Below, piece by piece: positions 29,838 to 42,688 of a stretch of DNA of 64,000 bases. The stretch's first letter is position 1; every line of letters begins with the position of its first letter. Source of the stretch: Ecdyonurus torrentis (lineage: Eukaryota; Arthropoda; Insecta; Ephemeroptera; Heptageniidae). The notes beneath the pieces are model-generated. The model did no database searches, was not told the DNA's origin, and saw nothing but the letters and a program-made list of their open reading frames with translations. The stretch covers positions 11,763,624 to 11,827,623 of the forward strand of contig OX439132.1 in NCBI GenBank assembly GCA_949318235.1. Direction: 5' to 3'. Made by a program: the position numbers and the translations under genes.

Positions 29838-32800
29838 TTATTTTTTCTTATTCTTTAAGGACTCCAGATATTGCTCGATAATTTTCTGTGTCTCAGGTAG
29901 ATTGGCTTGACCTAGAAATTCAGCACTGTCTAATTCTCTATTTTGATTTAACCAATCAATTATATCAAGACGCAGACTCATTTTTGTAAATTTACGTGCT
30001 GCAGCTGCAAAATAAGAATTATATTATAAATTAAAAAATAGCATATACAAAATACACTAATATTGGCAGATAGGATTGAAATTGCTTCTTTATTAGAAAG
30101 CATATGCATATATACATAATATGTATGCTACACATTTTTTTTATAAATGTTTAGAAAAAGAATAAAGAAATTTTAAAAATATAATTAGAAGTTTAGAAAA
30201 TAAATAAGGGTTAATATAAATTCTCAAAGATGAAATGTACTTACAAGATGTTTTGGCTTGTGATTCAATGTAATTAGTAGCTTTAGTTAATGCATCTTGT
30301 TTATCAGATGCAACTTCATCAATAAGACCAATTTTCATAGCCTCTTTTGTGGTAAAGAGAGTACTATTCATCAAGGCAAGCTCAGTTTGACGTTGTGGTA
30401 AAACTCTGAGCATAGTTTCTCTCACCCTACATAATCATTTCAGAAGAATAAAATAAAAATTCTCATTTAGTTTTTTATCAAATCTCAGATAAGACATACC
30501 ATTTTGGAGCTATAAGTCCTAACTGTGTTTCATTGAGACCTATCTTAAAATTAGGTCCAACCATAACTCGATAGTCACAAGATAGAGCAAGAACACAACC
30601 ACCAGCTGGGCTATGACCCTTGGGACAAAAATACAGATACATTTGAAAAAATCCTAATATTTTAATGCAAAAAAAAAAAAAAAAAAAAAAAAAAAACAGA
30701 AAATACATAGTAGGAAAGAGATTATAACACATTCAATTGATAAATCACAAAGATGGTCTCTAATTTATATAATTAATTGGCTCTTATGATAAAATATTCT
30801 AGCATAGATGAGTGCTAGATTTTGTTTTTGTTATTATTAATTTATTATTATTAACTTAATTTAAATTAAACTTCTAGTAAATAAATTATCTAATTGTAAT
30901 TCCTATGTATTAAGGAAAATAAACCATCACGGTTAGGTATGATAAATTGAAAGGAAAGGATAGGAGAAAACCAGCAAGGGTCTTACCATAGTGAAGAGAG
31001 TCCCATAGTTCGGTGAAAATCTTGCTAGCACAGATATAAAATATCTCCAATGTGTTAGTTATTTTATATCTGTGCTAGCAAGATTTTCACCAAACTATGG
31101 GACTCTCTTCACTATGGTAAGGCCCTTGCTGGTTTTCTCCTATCCTTTCCTTTCAATTTATCATAATTGTACTTAAGGCGGGAAATCAGCTACTGCGGGA
31201 TTTGACTAAAAAGTTGTAAAGACAGAAAAATCTGAAATTTTGTACAGTGATACATTAGGATTAGGTATCTTCAAAAATGTAAAAATTTTGGGGGGTCACC
31301 ATGCTATATTTTTAATTATGATTTTTTGAAGTTTTAGTCCCATAAGAGCCCATGTTAATTTCAATAATTAATTTCTCTCTTATCTGATGGTAACGGGTTC
31401 TGAAAATTGTATCATAGGTAGCTGTTACTATTAACTTTCAAATGGCATCATAAAATTTGGAAGTTTTCTTTTTAGATTTTGAGATACAAGCCATCTATAT
31501 ACAATCCTTAAAAATTATAAATAAAATTATTCAAAATAAATTTTTCACGTTATATGTTAATGCTACAAACAAAAATTGTAACTGGCTGTACTGTTAAACA
31601 GTTGGGTTATATTGAGAGGTTGATTTCGCCCAATAAAAGCCGTTAATTATTATTATTTAAATAGACACTAAAAGGATAGGGATACTGCATTAATAAAATA
31701 TGATATACCTAGTATCTCACGTTCTCACACCATGTGAAACATACAGCAAGATTATATAAAATTTCAAGGAAAGGAAAGAGGAAACCAGCAATGACCTTAC
31801 CATAAAGAATAATAGCTGTCATATAGTTTAGTGAAAATCTAAATAGGATAGTCAATAAACACATAAAAAGTTTATGCTCCAATCTTGCTATAGCAAGATT
31901 TTTACTAAACTAAATGACATTTCATTATTATATCATAAAGTACTTTTTGGTTCCCTCTATTCTTCCCCTTTGCATTTATCATATCTATCTGTGATAGTTT
32001 AATATTATACTGATTGTGAGATTATTACGCCATAATATTTTATTATAGTGTAAAATCATTGTATTTTATTGACACAGTATATCCCTATCTTTTGAACGTC
32101 TATAAAAAAATATATATCTAGCACTTGTGTATGCTAAAATATTTTATTCCAATAAAGAGAATCTTTGTGTTTTACTAATTTTCAATTCAACGTGCTGTAA
32201 TCTCTCCTACTATTTTCTATGGAACTTTATTTTAATCATCATATATAGTGTAAAATTAGAATACAATTAACTACATAATACAATTGTATTCCTCTTTTAA
32301 ATTTCATTGTTTTGAATTATTACTTACATTGATAGCAGCTACAGTGGGTAGAGACATGCCATATAAAGTCAACCAAAATTCTTGAAAAGTGTTCCAAAAT
32401 TCATGTTCCCTATCTAAGTTAGGTTTGTAAAGTTCCAAGATATCCAGGCCAGCACAAAATACAGTAGGTAAACTCTACAATTAAACATTAGAATACATGA
32501 GAATTAAGGAAATTAAATCTCACCGAATCTCTGATATAATTTAAATTTGATTGATTATGATTATTGAAATAAATTACAATGATGAAGGACGGGGAGAGTT
32601 AAAGGTAACATACTTACGGAGGTAAGGATCATGCCACGACATTTACGATTTTCTTCTAGTTGCTCAATCGCACTTATCAGTTGTTTAAGGATGTCTGTAT
32701 TTAGTGCGTTTACTGGAGCTCTCTGCATAGTCACAGTAGCAATTCCTGCAAATCATAATAGCTTAACATCATTTTAATTATAGGTAAGGGAAAAAAATTT

Positions 32801-35800
32801 ACTTTGAGTTGTAAAAAGATATGATAGAAAAAATCCATTGACAGATTTGAATAATTGAGAAATGAAAGATTAAGCTGTTACTAACATATTCTGAATATTT
32901 TCTCTCTCACATGCAAGGTATCACTCAGGGTCGGACTGGCAATCAAGGGGCCTCGTTTGCAAAAGGGGTGTAACACCCTCTTTAGGGACCACAAAGGGGG
33001 CATAACACCCTAGTTACGCCCCTTTTTGGGTCTTAGGGGCCTCCAAACAGGGGGGGGGGGGCACGTCCGCAATTGTGAACTTGCTCTTATGGCCAGTCCG
33101 AGCCTGGTATCACTGTCTCTAACAGTTCAATATCCAATTCCTCAATTATTTAAATATATTCTATGTATTTTTCTTTAAAGTTTGATATTCGTTTTTGGTA
33201 GATTTTTCTGCTCTGAAAATTAGTTAGTTCTTATTGCTATACAGTGTTATTTTAACAGTTTTCTATGATTCCACTTAAAAACCATACTTTAGTTTTAAAA
33301 ATAAAATAATGACATAACAGCTAAATTTTGGAATATTAGCATAATTTTGTTTTAAGAACAAAAATATTATCTAAAACACAAATAATATAGGTATACCTAA
33401 AAAAATAATAATAACATGATAGAAATAAAATAATATTTATATATACATGTACAAACATGTGACGTTAAAATTTGATTGGGAGAAACCAAATGAGAGTTGG
33501 CGCCAGGTAGCAGCGTCAACTGAAAATCTCAAATGGTGATTACAGATTTAAAAATTGGGCGTGAGAAATTTAATGAGAAAACATTCTAGGCTTCTCCAAA
33601 ATTATTTAATTATTATTATTTTAATTCTTTCAGAATGCCTCTCGTGTTTTATTTTGGACCAGGTAAAAATATTTTCTCAAGCAAGGCGTCCCTGCCAATT
33701 AACAGATCAAATTCCCATTCCCCAATTTTTCAAATCTATATAAGTTATTTTATCACCTTTTTATCAATCAATTATTACAAAGTCAATTTCTTTCTTTTTA
33801 TCTTTCTTATTATTTTTTATTATTTTGTTTTTTTATTTAAAGGCCCTGGATACCCTAAAAAAAAGTTTTGTATACTTCAATGGGACCGAATTTCTGATGA
33901 CCTGTCGAAATCGCCATCTCTCTAGCTCGCGGCATAACGTCGCACGGCCCTATAACGCACTCGCCGTACTCGCCGCAGCCGCCGCAATTCCGCACCAGGC
34001 AGTTGTGACGTAGCAACTGCCCATCTCTAGCACCCTATAACCAGGGCAACCCCCTTTAAACCGACCCTGCACCCTTAGTATCTATGGTAATCGATCCATC
34101 TCACTTGACAGGGGGGACCACCCTTTCATCTTTGAACCCTGAAAGTTTGTAGATCCCAAATTAACCCTTTCACCCTTTTAAGGGGTTATTAAGGTACCAA
34201 TACGATTACTAGGGTGCAAAGTAAAACCCTTGATAAAAATATAACTCACGATAACACATATTAAAATTTCAACCTAGAGGTATTAAAAGATGAGTTATCC
34301 AAATGAAGGTACCAAAAGGTTATCTTCCACCCTCTGGGTCCACCCCCTGGGGGTCAATTAGGGGTGTACAGTACTGAAAATTAAAGTTCTCCGATTTGGA
34401 CGCAGCAAACGTTGAAATCGGGGTAAATTGACCTTCTGAAGACAATAGTGAGCACCAAAGGGTTATATACTCAACCCCTGAGGATTAAAGGGGCGGTTCA
34501 ACCGTAAAATTAAAGTACCCCGATTTGGATGCAACAAACGTTGAAAACAGGGTAACTTGACTTCCATATAACGATGGTCAGCACCAAGGGGTAAAATATT
34601 CAACCCCCGAGGACTAAAGGGGCGGTTCAACCGAAAAATTCAATTATCTCAATTTGGATGACACAAGCGTGGAAGTCGGGGTAACTTGACTTCCGTATAA
34701 CGATGGTCAGCACCAAGGGGTTAAATACTCGCCCCCGAAGAATTAAAGGGGCGGTTCAACCAAAAAATTCAATTAGCTCAATTTGGATGACCCAAGCGTG
34801 GAATAAAGTCGGGGTAACTTGACTTCTATATAACGTTGGTCAGCACCAAGGGGTTAATACTCAACCCCTGAGAATTAAAGGGGCGGTTCTTCCATAAAAT
34901 TCAATTATCTCAATTTGGATGACTCAAGCGTTGTTACCCCGACTTCAACGCTTGAGTCATCCAAATTGAGATAATTGAATTTTATGGAAGAACCGCCCCT
35001 TTAATTCTCAGGGGTTGAGTATTAACCCCTTGGTGCTGACCAACGTTATATAGAAGTCAAGTTACCCCGACTTCCACGCTTGGGTCATCCAAATTGAGCT
35101 AATTGAATTTTTTGGTTGAACCGCCCCTTTAATTCTTCGGGGGCGAGTATTTAACCCCTTGGTGCTGACCATCGTTATACGGAAGTCAAGTTACCCCGAC
35201 TTCCACGCTTGTGTCATCCAAATTGAGATAATTGAATTTTTCGGTTGAACCGCCCCTTTAGTCCTCGGGGGTTGAATATTTTACCCCTTGGTGCTGACCA
35301 TCGTTATATGGAAGTCAAGTTACCCTGTTTTCAACGTTTGTTGCATCCAAATCGGGGTACTTTAATTTTACGGTTGAACCGCCCCTTTAATCCTCAGGGG
35401 TTGAGTATATAACCCTTTGGTGCTCACTATTGTCTTCAGAAGGTCAATTTACCCCGATTTCAACGTTTGCTGCGTCCAAATCGGAGAACTTTAATTTTCA
35501 GTACTGTACACCCCTAATTGACCCCCAGGGGGTGGACCCAGAGGGTGGAAGATAACCTTTTGGTACCTTCATTTGGATAACTCATCTTTTAATACCTCTA
35601 GGTTGAAATTTTAATATGTGTTATCGTGAGTTATATTTTTATCAAGGGTTTTACTTTGCACCCTAGTAATCGTATTGGTACCTTAATAACCCCTTAAAAG
35701 GGTGAAAGGGTTAATTTGGGATCTACAAACTTTCAGGGTTCAAAGATGAAAGGGTGGTCCCCCCTGTCAAGTGAGATGGATCGATTACCATAGATACTAA

Positions 35801-36240
35801 GGGTGCAGGGTCGGTTTAAAGGGGGTTGCCCTGGTTATAGGGTGCTAGAGATGGGCAGTTGCTACGTCACAACTGCCTGGTGCGGAATTGCGGCGGCTGC
35901 GGCGAGTACGGCGAGTGCGTTATAGGGCCGTGCGACGTTATGCCGCGAGCTAGAGAGATGGCGATTTCGACAGGTCATCAGAAATTCGGTCCCATTGAAG
36001 TATACAAAACTTTTTTTTAGGGTATCCAGGGCCTTTAAAACAAAATGACCTATACACAAGAGGTAATGAAGAAGATATGCAATCTATAAAAAGAAATAGG
36101 GAATCTCAGTAAAATAGCTGCTTACCAGTTTGTTCATTGATAGAGAGATCCACCAAATTACTAGTGCCAGTTGACATGGAGGCAACATGTTTTCTGCACA
36201 CTTGCAGCAATGGCAACCTTAATTGTCTTAACAGATTCAT
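29838..36240 (-). CDS. ECI1: Mitochondrial enoyl-CoA delta isomerase 1, copy B
   Basis: Tandem paralogue of copy A with the same presumed reaction. Exons in transcription order: 36240-36126, 32745-32618, 32474-32328, 30618-30500, 30426-30245, 30004-29838; 285 aa. The four inner exons have exactly the same lengths (128, 147, 119, 182 nt) and phases as in copy A. The N-terminus MNLLRQLRLPLLQVCRKHVA is basic and fits an import signal. FCAGLDILELY and HSPAGGCVLALSCDYRVM form the oxyanion hole; the catalytic Glu is at about 160 in GLNETQLGLIAP. The C-terminal third differs more from copy A. Introns are long: intron 1 (3.4 kb) carries a 2.2-kb palindrome and a hAT-like element, intron 3 carries two family B elements. 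An acceptor at 36264 implies a 5' non-coding exon. No stop or frameshift was seen, so it is probably functional. Confidence 0.92.
30923..31166. mobile_element. Family B inverted-repeat element, copy 2 (best preserved)
   Basis: A near-perfect hairpin of about 240 bp in intron 3 of ECI1-B. Left: GGTTAGGTATGATAAATTG, GAAAGGATAGGAGAAAACC, GTCTTACCATAGTGAAGAG, ATCTTGCTAGCACAGATAT. The right arm is their complement in reverse order. The high arm identity makes this the youngest-looking copy of the family. Confidence 0.85.
31762..31998. mobile_element. Family B inverted-repeat element, copy 3 (diverged)
   Basis: Left: AGGAAAGGAAAGAGGAAACC and GACCTTACCATAAAG. Right: GCAAGATTTTTACTAAACTA, ATCATAAAG and the end GCATTTATCATATCTATC. 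Arm identity is clearly lower than in copy 2. Lies in intron 3 of ECI1-B. Confidence 0.7.
32926..33106. mobile_element. hAT-like non-autonomous element with 8-bp target duplication
   Basis: 181 bp with ends CAGGGTCGGACTGGC and GGCCAGTCCGAGCCTG, flanked on both sides by the identical octamer GTATCACT (32918-32925 and 33107-33114). Eight-base target duplications and CAG-type ends are typical of the hAT superfamily. It includes a G tract and has no transposase. It sits in intron 1 of ECI1-B. Confidence 0.88.
33841..36034. mobile_element. 2194-bp near-perfect palindrome flanked by TTAA (giant foldback element)
   Basis: Two arms of about 1.09 kb in inverted orientation, centred on a 14-nt spacer at 34933-34946. 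The only arm difference I found is a 4-nt insertion in the left arm near 34803; the lengths (1097 and 1093 nt including the TTTAAA borders) agree with that. The element starts AGGCCCTGGATACCC, ends with its complement, and is bordered by TTAA at 33837-33840 and 36035-36038. That is the target signature of piggyBac and Kolobok transposons. Each arm holds four tandem units of about 129 nt (GCACC anchor at 34452, 34581, 34710, 34843). No transposase is present. The element is relatively GC-rich and lies in intron 1 of ECI1-B. Confidence 0.88.
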
Positions 36241-36332
36241 GACAATGATGCAAAATGATCCCTCTGGAAAACAAATCACAAATTAAAGCCCAAATACAAA
36301 GACAACTCAAAGACAGATATAAGAAATAAGAC

Positions 36333-36473
36333 CAGGCTTGGACTGCCATAAGAGTTAGTCTGCAATAGCGGACAAGTCCCCCCCCCCCCCTCCCCTTGTT
36401 TGGTGAGGCGCATAAAAGGGACATAAGCAAGGTGTGTTATGCCCCGTTTTCAGGTACAACCAATCCGACCCTG
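36333..36473. mobile_element. hAT-like element, second copy (inverted, diverged)
   Basis: Begins CAGGCTTGGACTGCCATAAG, contains a C run, and ends CCAATCCGACCCTG. It corresponds to the element at 32926-33106 read in the opposite direction. I see no clean 8-bp flanking duplication. It lies just upstream of ECI1-B coding exon 1. Confidence 0.7.
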
Positions 36474-37519
36474 CGGAAGATTATATTTTTAAAGCAATTT
36501 AATATTGGCATTGGCATGATCAAGACAATACAAGTGCAATTATTTTTTCTTTAAAGCTAAAATGGGCATAGAAAAGAAAAACTGTATAGTAAAAGCGTGT
36601 AACATGCAGAATATTACCATACTGACATATTCAGTATACAAAAATATATATACAACACACAGTAATGAAGTTCAGAAAAAATTTATGCGTGCATAATATA
36701 GGGAGTTACATAGATGTCCATATAAATACATTAAAAAGAAGAGACAATATTGAATCAGTGCATTACTGTAAAACATAAAAAGGTTTTTAAAAAATTAAAA
36801 ATTCATACTTACTATTTTATGCTTCTGTTTGACTTTCTTATCCCTTGAGTACACATAAAAACAAGAGTTTATCAAATTTGCAAATAAAAATCTGATAAAA
36901 ATACACCCAGCTGTGTTGGCTTTTTTAAATATCAGGGTTGCCAATGTATAAATGTTTTAGACATAGCATATAATTTTTTATAATTTTTTTTATTTATTTC
37001 ATAAAAAAGTCTTTCCGCAAATACAATAATTTTCAACCAAGTGACCCTATATATTATAATAGTCAAAAAATTTCAACAATGCATAACTTTTTTTTTTTCC
37101 TCATTAATATTATTAATATAATGGCAAAGTGGAATAGGAGAAGATAATAATATATAGTGACTATAAAAATTCTAAAATGACCAAAAAATGTGTATGCGTA
37201 AATGTAGTTTAGAATGCATTAGGTATAAAATTTTAAATTTAAACTTTAAATATGAAATATGACAACTAACATAAATTGATGATGGTCTAACATATGCGAC
37301 TATGTTCAGTATAGAATAGACAATGCAAAAGTTATTTAGATTTAAAATAAAAATATTGGCACAATCATCAAATTTGCTTTAAAATTTAAAGCCTAAAAAG
37401 AATTAAACATATCTGCACTACTAAAACATGTGTATAAAAGTTTTTGAATTAATGGAATTAAGAATTTTGGCACAGCAATCATCCATGAAATAATGGATAT
37501 AAAAATGATAAATGCCTAA

Positions 37520-37555
<36 letters not shown>

Positions 37556-37793
37556 CAATATTTTTATTTAACAGCTACACTCCACCTAAACAAAAATGCT
37601 AGTGTAGTAAAATTTAACTTCTCCAAAATACATTATTATAAAAGGCTAAAATAAACTGCATAGAGTTTTATAATTTCATCACAACATAAAGGCCAATATT
37701 ATGTTTCTGAGCAACATTATTCTCGATCTCTTATCAATCAGTCCTAAATTTAGAGAAAAAAAGTCTTGCCACACACAGTAGTATGGTAAATAT

Positions 37794-38142
37794 GTAAGCA
37801 AAGGATAGGAGAAAATCAGCAAGGTCCTTACCATAGTAAAAAATAGTCCCATAGTTTAGTGGAAATCTTAGTAGCACAGAGATATAAAAAAAATAAAAAA
37901 ATTATTGGAAAGCTTTTGGCACTAAATCTCACAAAGAAACTATGAACGGAAGGACTGACAAAGGAAGAACACACTCTGACTCTCTCGTACTTTTGTGCCG
38001 AAAGCTATCCAATAAGTGCTAGTTTGTTATCAGAACCCTAGCAATATTTTCACGGAGCTATGGAAATCTCTTCACTATGGTAACACCCTTGCTGGTTCTC
38101 TCCATGTATTCTTTTCTCTCTAATTTATCATACCTAACCTCA
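37794..38142. mobile_element. Family B inverted-repeat element, copy 4 (long form)
   Basis: Left: AAAGGATAGGAGAAAATCAG, CCTTACCATAG, CCATAGTTTAG. Right: CTTCACTATGGTAACACCC, CTTGCTGG and the end TTTATCATACCTAACC. The middle (AGGACTGACAAAGGAAGAAC, ACACTCTGAC) matches the middle of copy 1 (GGACTAACAAAGGCAAAAC, ACACTCCG), so the two long copies share an internal module absent from copy 2. Confidence 0.75.
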
Positions 38143-38214
38143 ATTATTTATTTTACTTAATATCTCTTTTACCACATAGTATTTATAAAAAGCCTGGGCA
38201 TACACACCATATTT

Positions 38215-38218
<4 letters not shown>

Positions 38219-38259
<41 letters not shown>
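38219..38259. repeat. (AT)n microsatellite
   Basis: About 20 AT units directly beyond family B copy 4. Confidence 0.9.
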
Positions 38260-38261
<2 letters not shown>

Positions 38262-38627
38262 TATAACCCAATTGCAAGCCAGGTATTTTATAGGGACTGT
38301 ACTGTGATAAAAATAAAAACAATAATAAAGTTGCCAAATTAAAATATGAACTATGCTGCAGAGAATATGTAAGGCATGTGCTTGAAATTTGTGATTGAAT
38401 TTGCAATTTAGAGTTACAGATATACCAAGTATCACAGGCAAAATAACTTACCAACAGAAAACAAAACAAACATAATATATCATTCAATACTTAATTAACA
38501 ATTGTTTTAATAAATTAAAATATATAAGCAATAAAGATAAAAAGTACCAAATTTAATTTACAGTTTGCATATTTGCAATGCTTATTGTAATTTCTTAAAT
38601 AATATTTAGTATAGCTATGATAAATAT

Positions 38628-38641
38628 TTTATTTATTTATT
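38628..38641 (-). terminator. TMF1 polyadenylation signals, three overlapping AATAAA
   Basis: On the minus strand AATAAATAAATAAA gives three overlapping AATAAA hexamers about 260 nt after the TMF1 stop codon. Confidence 0.5.
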
Positions 38642-38897
38642 TATACATATTTTTAAGGCCCTTCACTCTAATTCTAACTCAGGAGTAAATTTTTTAAAAA
38701 TGCAAAAGTATTGCAATACACATTCTGTAATATAATTCTTTTTAGTACTATTTCTCTCTGCATAAAAACACACAATATATTAGGCTATATTTACACTAAA
38801 AATCAAAATATACATAAAACAAAGCACCTGAACATATTATATTATGATAATTTTTTTTCTTTTTCTTTTTCTTTTTAAAAATACATTAAGGAACGGA

Positions 38898-39718
38898 TCA
38901 CTGAGGTGATTGTGATTGATTTGCAAGCAAAGTTTCAATTTGAGTTCTGTACATTTCTTTCACATCATCTAAATCTAATTTTAATTCTTGGTTTGCTTCT
39001 AGCTGTTCTCCATACATTTGTAACAGAGCGTCGTATTTACGTTCAAGTTCTACCAATCTCTCAAGTTCTGTAGCTTGAGATTCTGTTCTTGCCGTCAGTG
39101 TAGCAACTTGTCTCGTTAACTCAGCTCGTTGTAGTTCTAACTTACGTGTCTCCGAGCGAAGTAGAGATGCCTCTCCTTCTCTCCTTTTCAGTTGTGATTG
39201 AAGACTCTCTAATAATGCAGAAGTGGGTCCAGGGGATGTTTCATGTGCAAAGCCTAACACAGGAGGGGTTTCAAGGAATGCAGAATCATCCTGCATCCAA
39301 CTACTGCCAAGTAAACTTTCTGCTAGAGATGCAGGTGAAGAGGAGGATCTTGGTGGTGATTGAAGAGTCACAGATGGGGATGGGAGATGCAATGATACCT
39401 AAAATAAAAACACAATGTAAGTTCCTATGAGAAACCCATATATAGGTTTGTTTGAGCTTACTGTAAGATTGCTACTGGTTTCTTGCTGCCTATGCTCCTG
39501 TGCTGTTTTTTGTTGCTGTTGCTTTAACTGAAGTTCTTGTTGCAAAGCAGCACAATGGCGCTTCTCTGCCTCAGTTGCAGCTTGTTGAACTGATAGCTGA
39601 TCCTTCAGAGATGCAACTTCTCTACGAAGATTAGAGATTTCCTCTGAAGTACTCGACTGAATATTTTCAAGGGTAGCAACAGCTCTGCAAAACAATATAA
39701 AAAATTACAATTAACGTT

Positions 39719-39759
<41 letters not shown>

Positions 39760-42635
39760 AAACAGAGCCCCTCAGCTCAGCCTCCCCAATCGGCTGTGCT
39801 TTCAGATTTTTTGATCAACAGATGTGCCTCTGAATAGATACTTATGATTACTATATTTTCAAGGAAACAATTGTACAAAAACACAATTAAAAAAAAAAAA
39901 GGATACATTTACTATTTCAATGAAGAGAAAAAAATGGTACATACCTATCTCTTTCCTCCTGCAATGTGGTATTCTGAGATTGAAGTAGTCTAATATTTGA
40001 ATTGACTGTAGCCAGTTCTGCTTGCAAGTTACTCAACTGTGTGGCTGTGGATGCCCTATGTTCTCTGCTAACTCTCTCCTGTTCAGTTATACTTGCTAGC
40101 CTGGCCTGGGTCTCAGCAAGTTTATCAGATAAAAGTCTTTCTGATCTCTCTGCAGCTTCTTGTTGTTGTGTTGCACTGGCCTGCAAGGCTTCAAGTTGGC
40201 GTAATAAAGGTCTGGTAGCATCAGTAGTGCAGTGAGCCAGCTCATCTGCTCTTGCCTCGGCAACAGTTAGACGTCTTAACATAGCAGCCTGTTCTTTTCT
40301 CATTGCTTCTTCACGGCGAGAGCTGCTTTCTGAGACACCATTAAGTTCTGTTCTTAGTTGTTCCAGCTCTGATAAGTGAGCTTGTCTTGCTAACTCAGCT
40401 TCGTCTTGTTGTTCTTCCAGTCTAACAGCTAAAACCTGGCGTTGTGCTAGCTCAGAACTCAGTTGTGTGCTTCTCAACTCGGCAACTTCCCTATTGAGCA
40501 CAAAGCAATAGTAAAAATTAACATACTATTTTATATGATGAAAGAAAATATGAATACATGTATTAAATAGTGTATACAATAAGAAAATTAAAGGGATACA
40601 TAATTGTACTGTGAAGGAAATTAATAAAAGAAAAAAGTCAACTTTCACTAATTGGGTAAAAAAAAAAAAAAAAGAAAAGAAAAGATGATGATGACGATAG
40701 AAAAACACATAGATTGTTGAAATAGTGTTTAATTTAGGCCTAACAACTATCTCTCTCACAAGCATCCCTGTCAGCTAATGCTCGCCTCCCTTTCTCCAAT
40801 ATTTTCAATTTATTTATTTATTTCAATTTATTTCTTAAAGTAACGTAATTTTTTATTGAATTATACTGAGAAATGCTATTAGTTTTGTCTACTAACTTGT
40901 TAGCAGCATCAAGAGCAGCTTGCATTTTTTCTTGCACTGCTTCTGCTTCATTGACTTGATCTTGTAAGACTGATAGCTCACGATCCTGTCTTTTCACTTG
41001 GGCAGTCAATCTGTTCACAGCTTCAATCTGACTACGTTCCACTTCCTCTTTAGCTGACAATGACCTTTTTAATCTGTCAGCCTCTTGGTTTAAGTCACTT
41101 AGTTGCTGCCTAAAAATAAAATTGAAACACAAAATTAATGTTATGTACTAATACTAATGCAATACAACATACAAAAAAAAAAAAAAAAAGTAACATTACA
41201 GGCAAACAAAAAATAAAATTCAATGCACGATAATACTCAAAATAAATTGATAATATACAGTAGCTTTTAAAATTTTACTTTGGAAACTCACTTTGAAGTT
41301 TTAGTAGCATTTTCTTGTTCTTTCTCCTTAGCACGTAGTTTCTTGATTAGTGTAGAAAGCTGCAGTTGTTGTTTAGATAATTTCTCTCCCTCTTGTCTAA
41401 GTTCTTTGATCTCTTCATCTTTCTCTGTTAGTACAGTCTCAAGTTGTGACGCTGCCATCCTCGAGCTTGCTTCTTGTTTAGCTTGCTGAAATTGGACACA
41501 TCTCACATTAATCTGTACTGTCAAACAAATAAACTAGATTCAAAAGTTTAGATATAGGGATACAAAACAAATAATAATAAAATGGTGTATTTGCTTCAAC
41601 AGGCATTGCAAACTAATTACACATTTTAAAATTTATACAATAGCTTTAAAAAAATCTTACCAAGCACAAAAAGCCAACAGAAATTACAGCTGGAGTAGTT
41701 AATAAATGAATATGTCACTGATTAAATTAAATTTCCATAGATTAAATAAAGCCTCTTAAAGATGCTCAAATAATGCAAGTGACAAAGTTTTAAAAAATGA
41801 ATGTTGAAATACATTAAACTCAAGACTTTATCTTAATACCATAAAACTAATATTTGCAGGCCATTAAAAAAAAAAAAAAAAAGAAGAAGAAGGAGAAGAA
41901 GAAGAAGATTACAAAAAAAAAAAAAAAAAAAAATCCTGTTTGCAATGTTACAGTAATTTTTATTTTAAAAGTTTTATATCAGCTCCACAAAGTACTGAGA
42001 AAAGTTTACTGAGATAGAATAAAGTTTTATTTATGTAAACAGCATTTTTGTTACACTTACATCAAGTTGTTTCTTGAAATTGTCTTTATCTCTAATTGCT
42101 TGTTGAAATTTGCGCTCCAAGGATGACAGACGTTGAGTAAACTCTTCAGTTATGTGGCTCACATCCTGGTTATTGGCAGCTTGACTCTGAAGTCCTGCCT
42201 CAAACTGCCTGTAATAATGAAGTATTGATTTAATATCATAATAACCTATTAAAAGTCAAGGAATTTGGATAAGATAGCACACAAAGTGTAAAATACCTTT
42301 GTAAATGATTGTTATGTTCTTGGAGTTCTACATTAGTTCTACTTAGGTCCATTAATTTAGTTTCTCTTGCTTCCAAAACAGAAGACATTTCTGATAATTT
42401 TTTTAATAGTTCTTCATTAGATGCAGGTTGTTCTAATGTTAGACCTAAAGCAATAATATAATAATAGAAATAAATATTATTTTTAAGTGAAAAAGGAGCA
42501 GAAAACCAGCATGGCTCTTACCATAGTGAAGAGAGTCACTATGCACTTGGTGAAAATCTTTTTATCTTACTGAGATTTTCATGGAGCTATAGGATTCTCT
42601 GAACTATGGTAAGACTTTCGCTTGTTTCCTCAGTT

Positions 42636-42688
<53 letters not shown>

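Larger units (their letters stand above)
36241..38897. other. Intergenic region between ECI1-B and TMF1
   Basis: Holds the 5' side of ECI1-B and the 3' untranslated region of TMF1. Contents are the hAT-like copy at 36333, a T run (37521-37553), a long family B element (37794-38142), an (AT)n block and the TMF1 polyadenylation signals. No additional gene was seen. Confidence 0.6.

Noticed and set aside
33825..34013. Open frame of 62 codons with an Ala-rich segment, repeated identically at 35862-36059
   Set aside because: It lies in the two arms of the 2.2-kb palindrome and exists twice only because the arms are copies. No start context, splice link or family match supports a protein.
34441..35440. 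Regularly spaced repeats that might suggest a CRISPR array
   Set aside because: The units are tandem and contiguous, about 129 nt, diverged and inverted about a centre, and the genome is eukaryotic.
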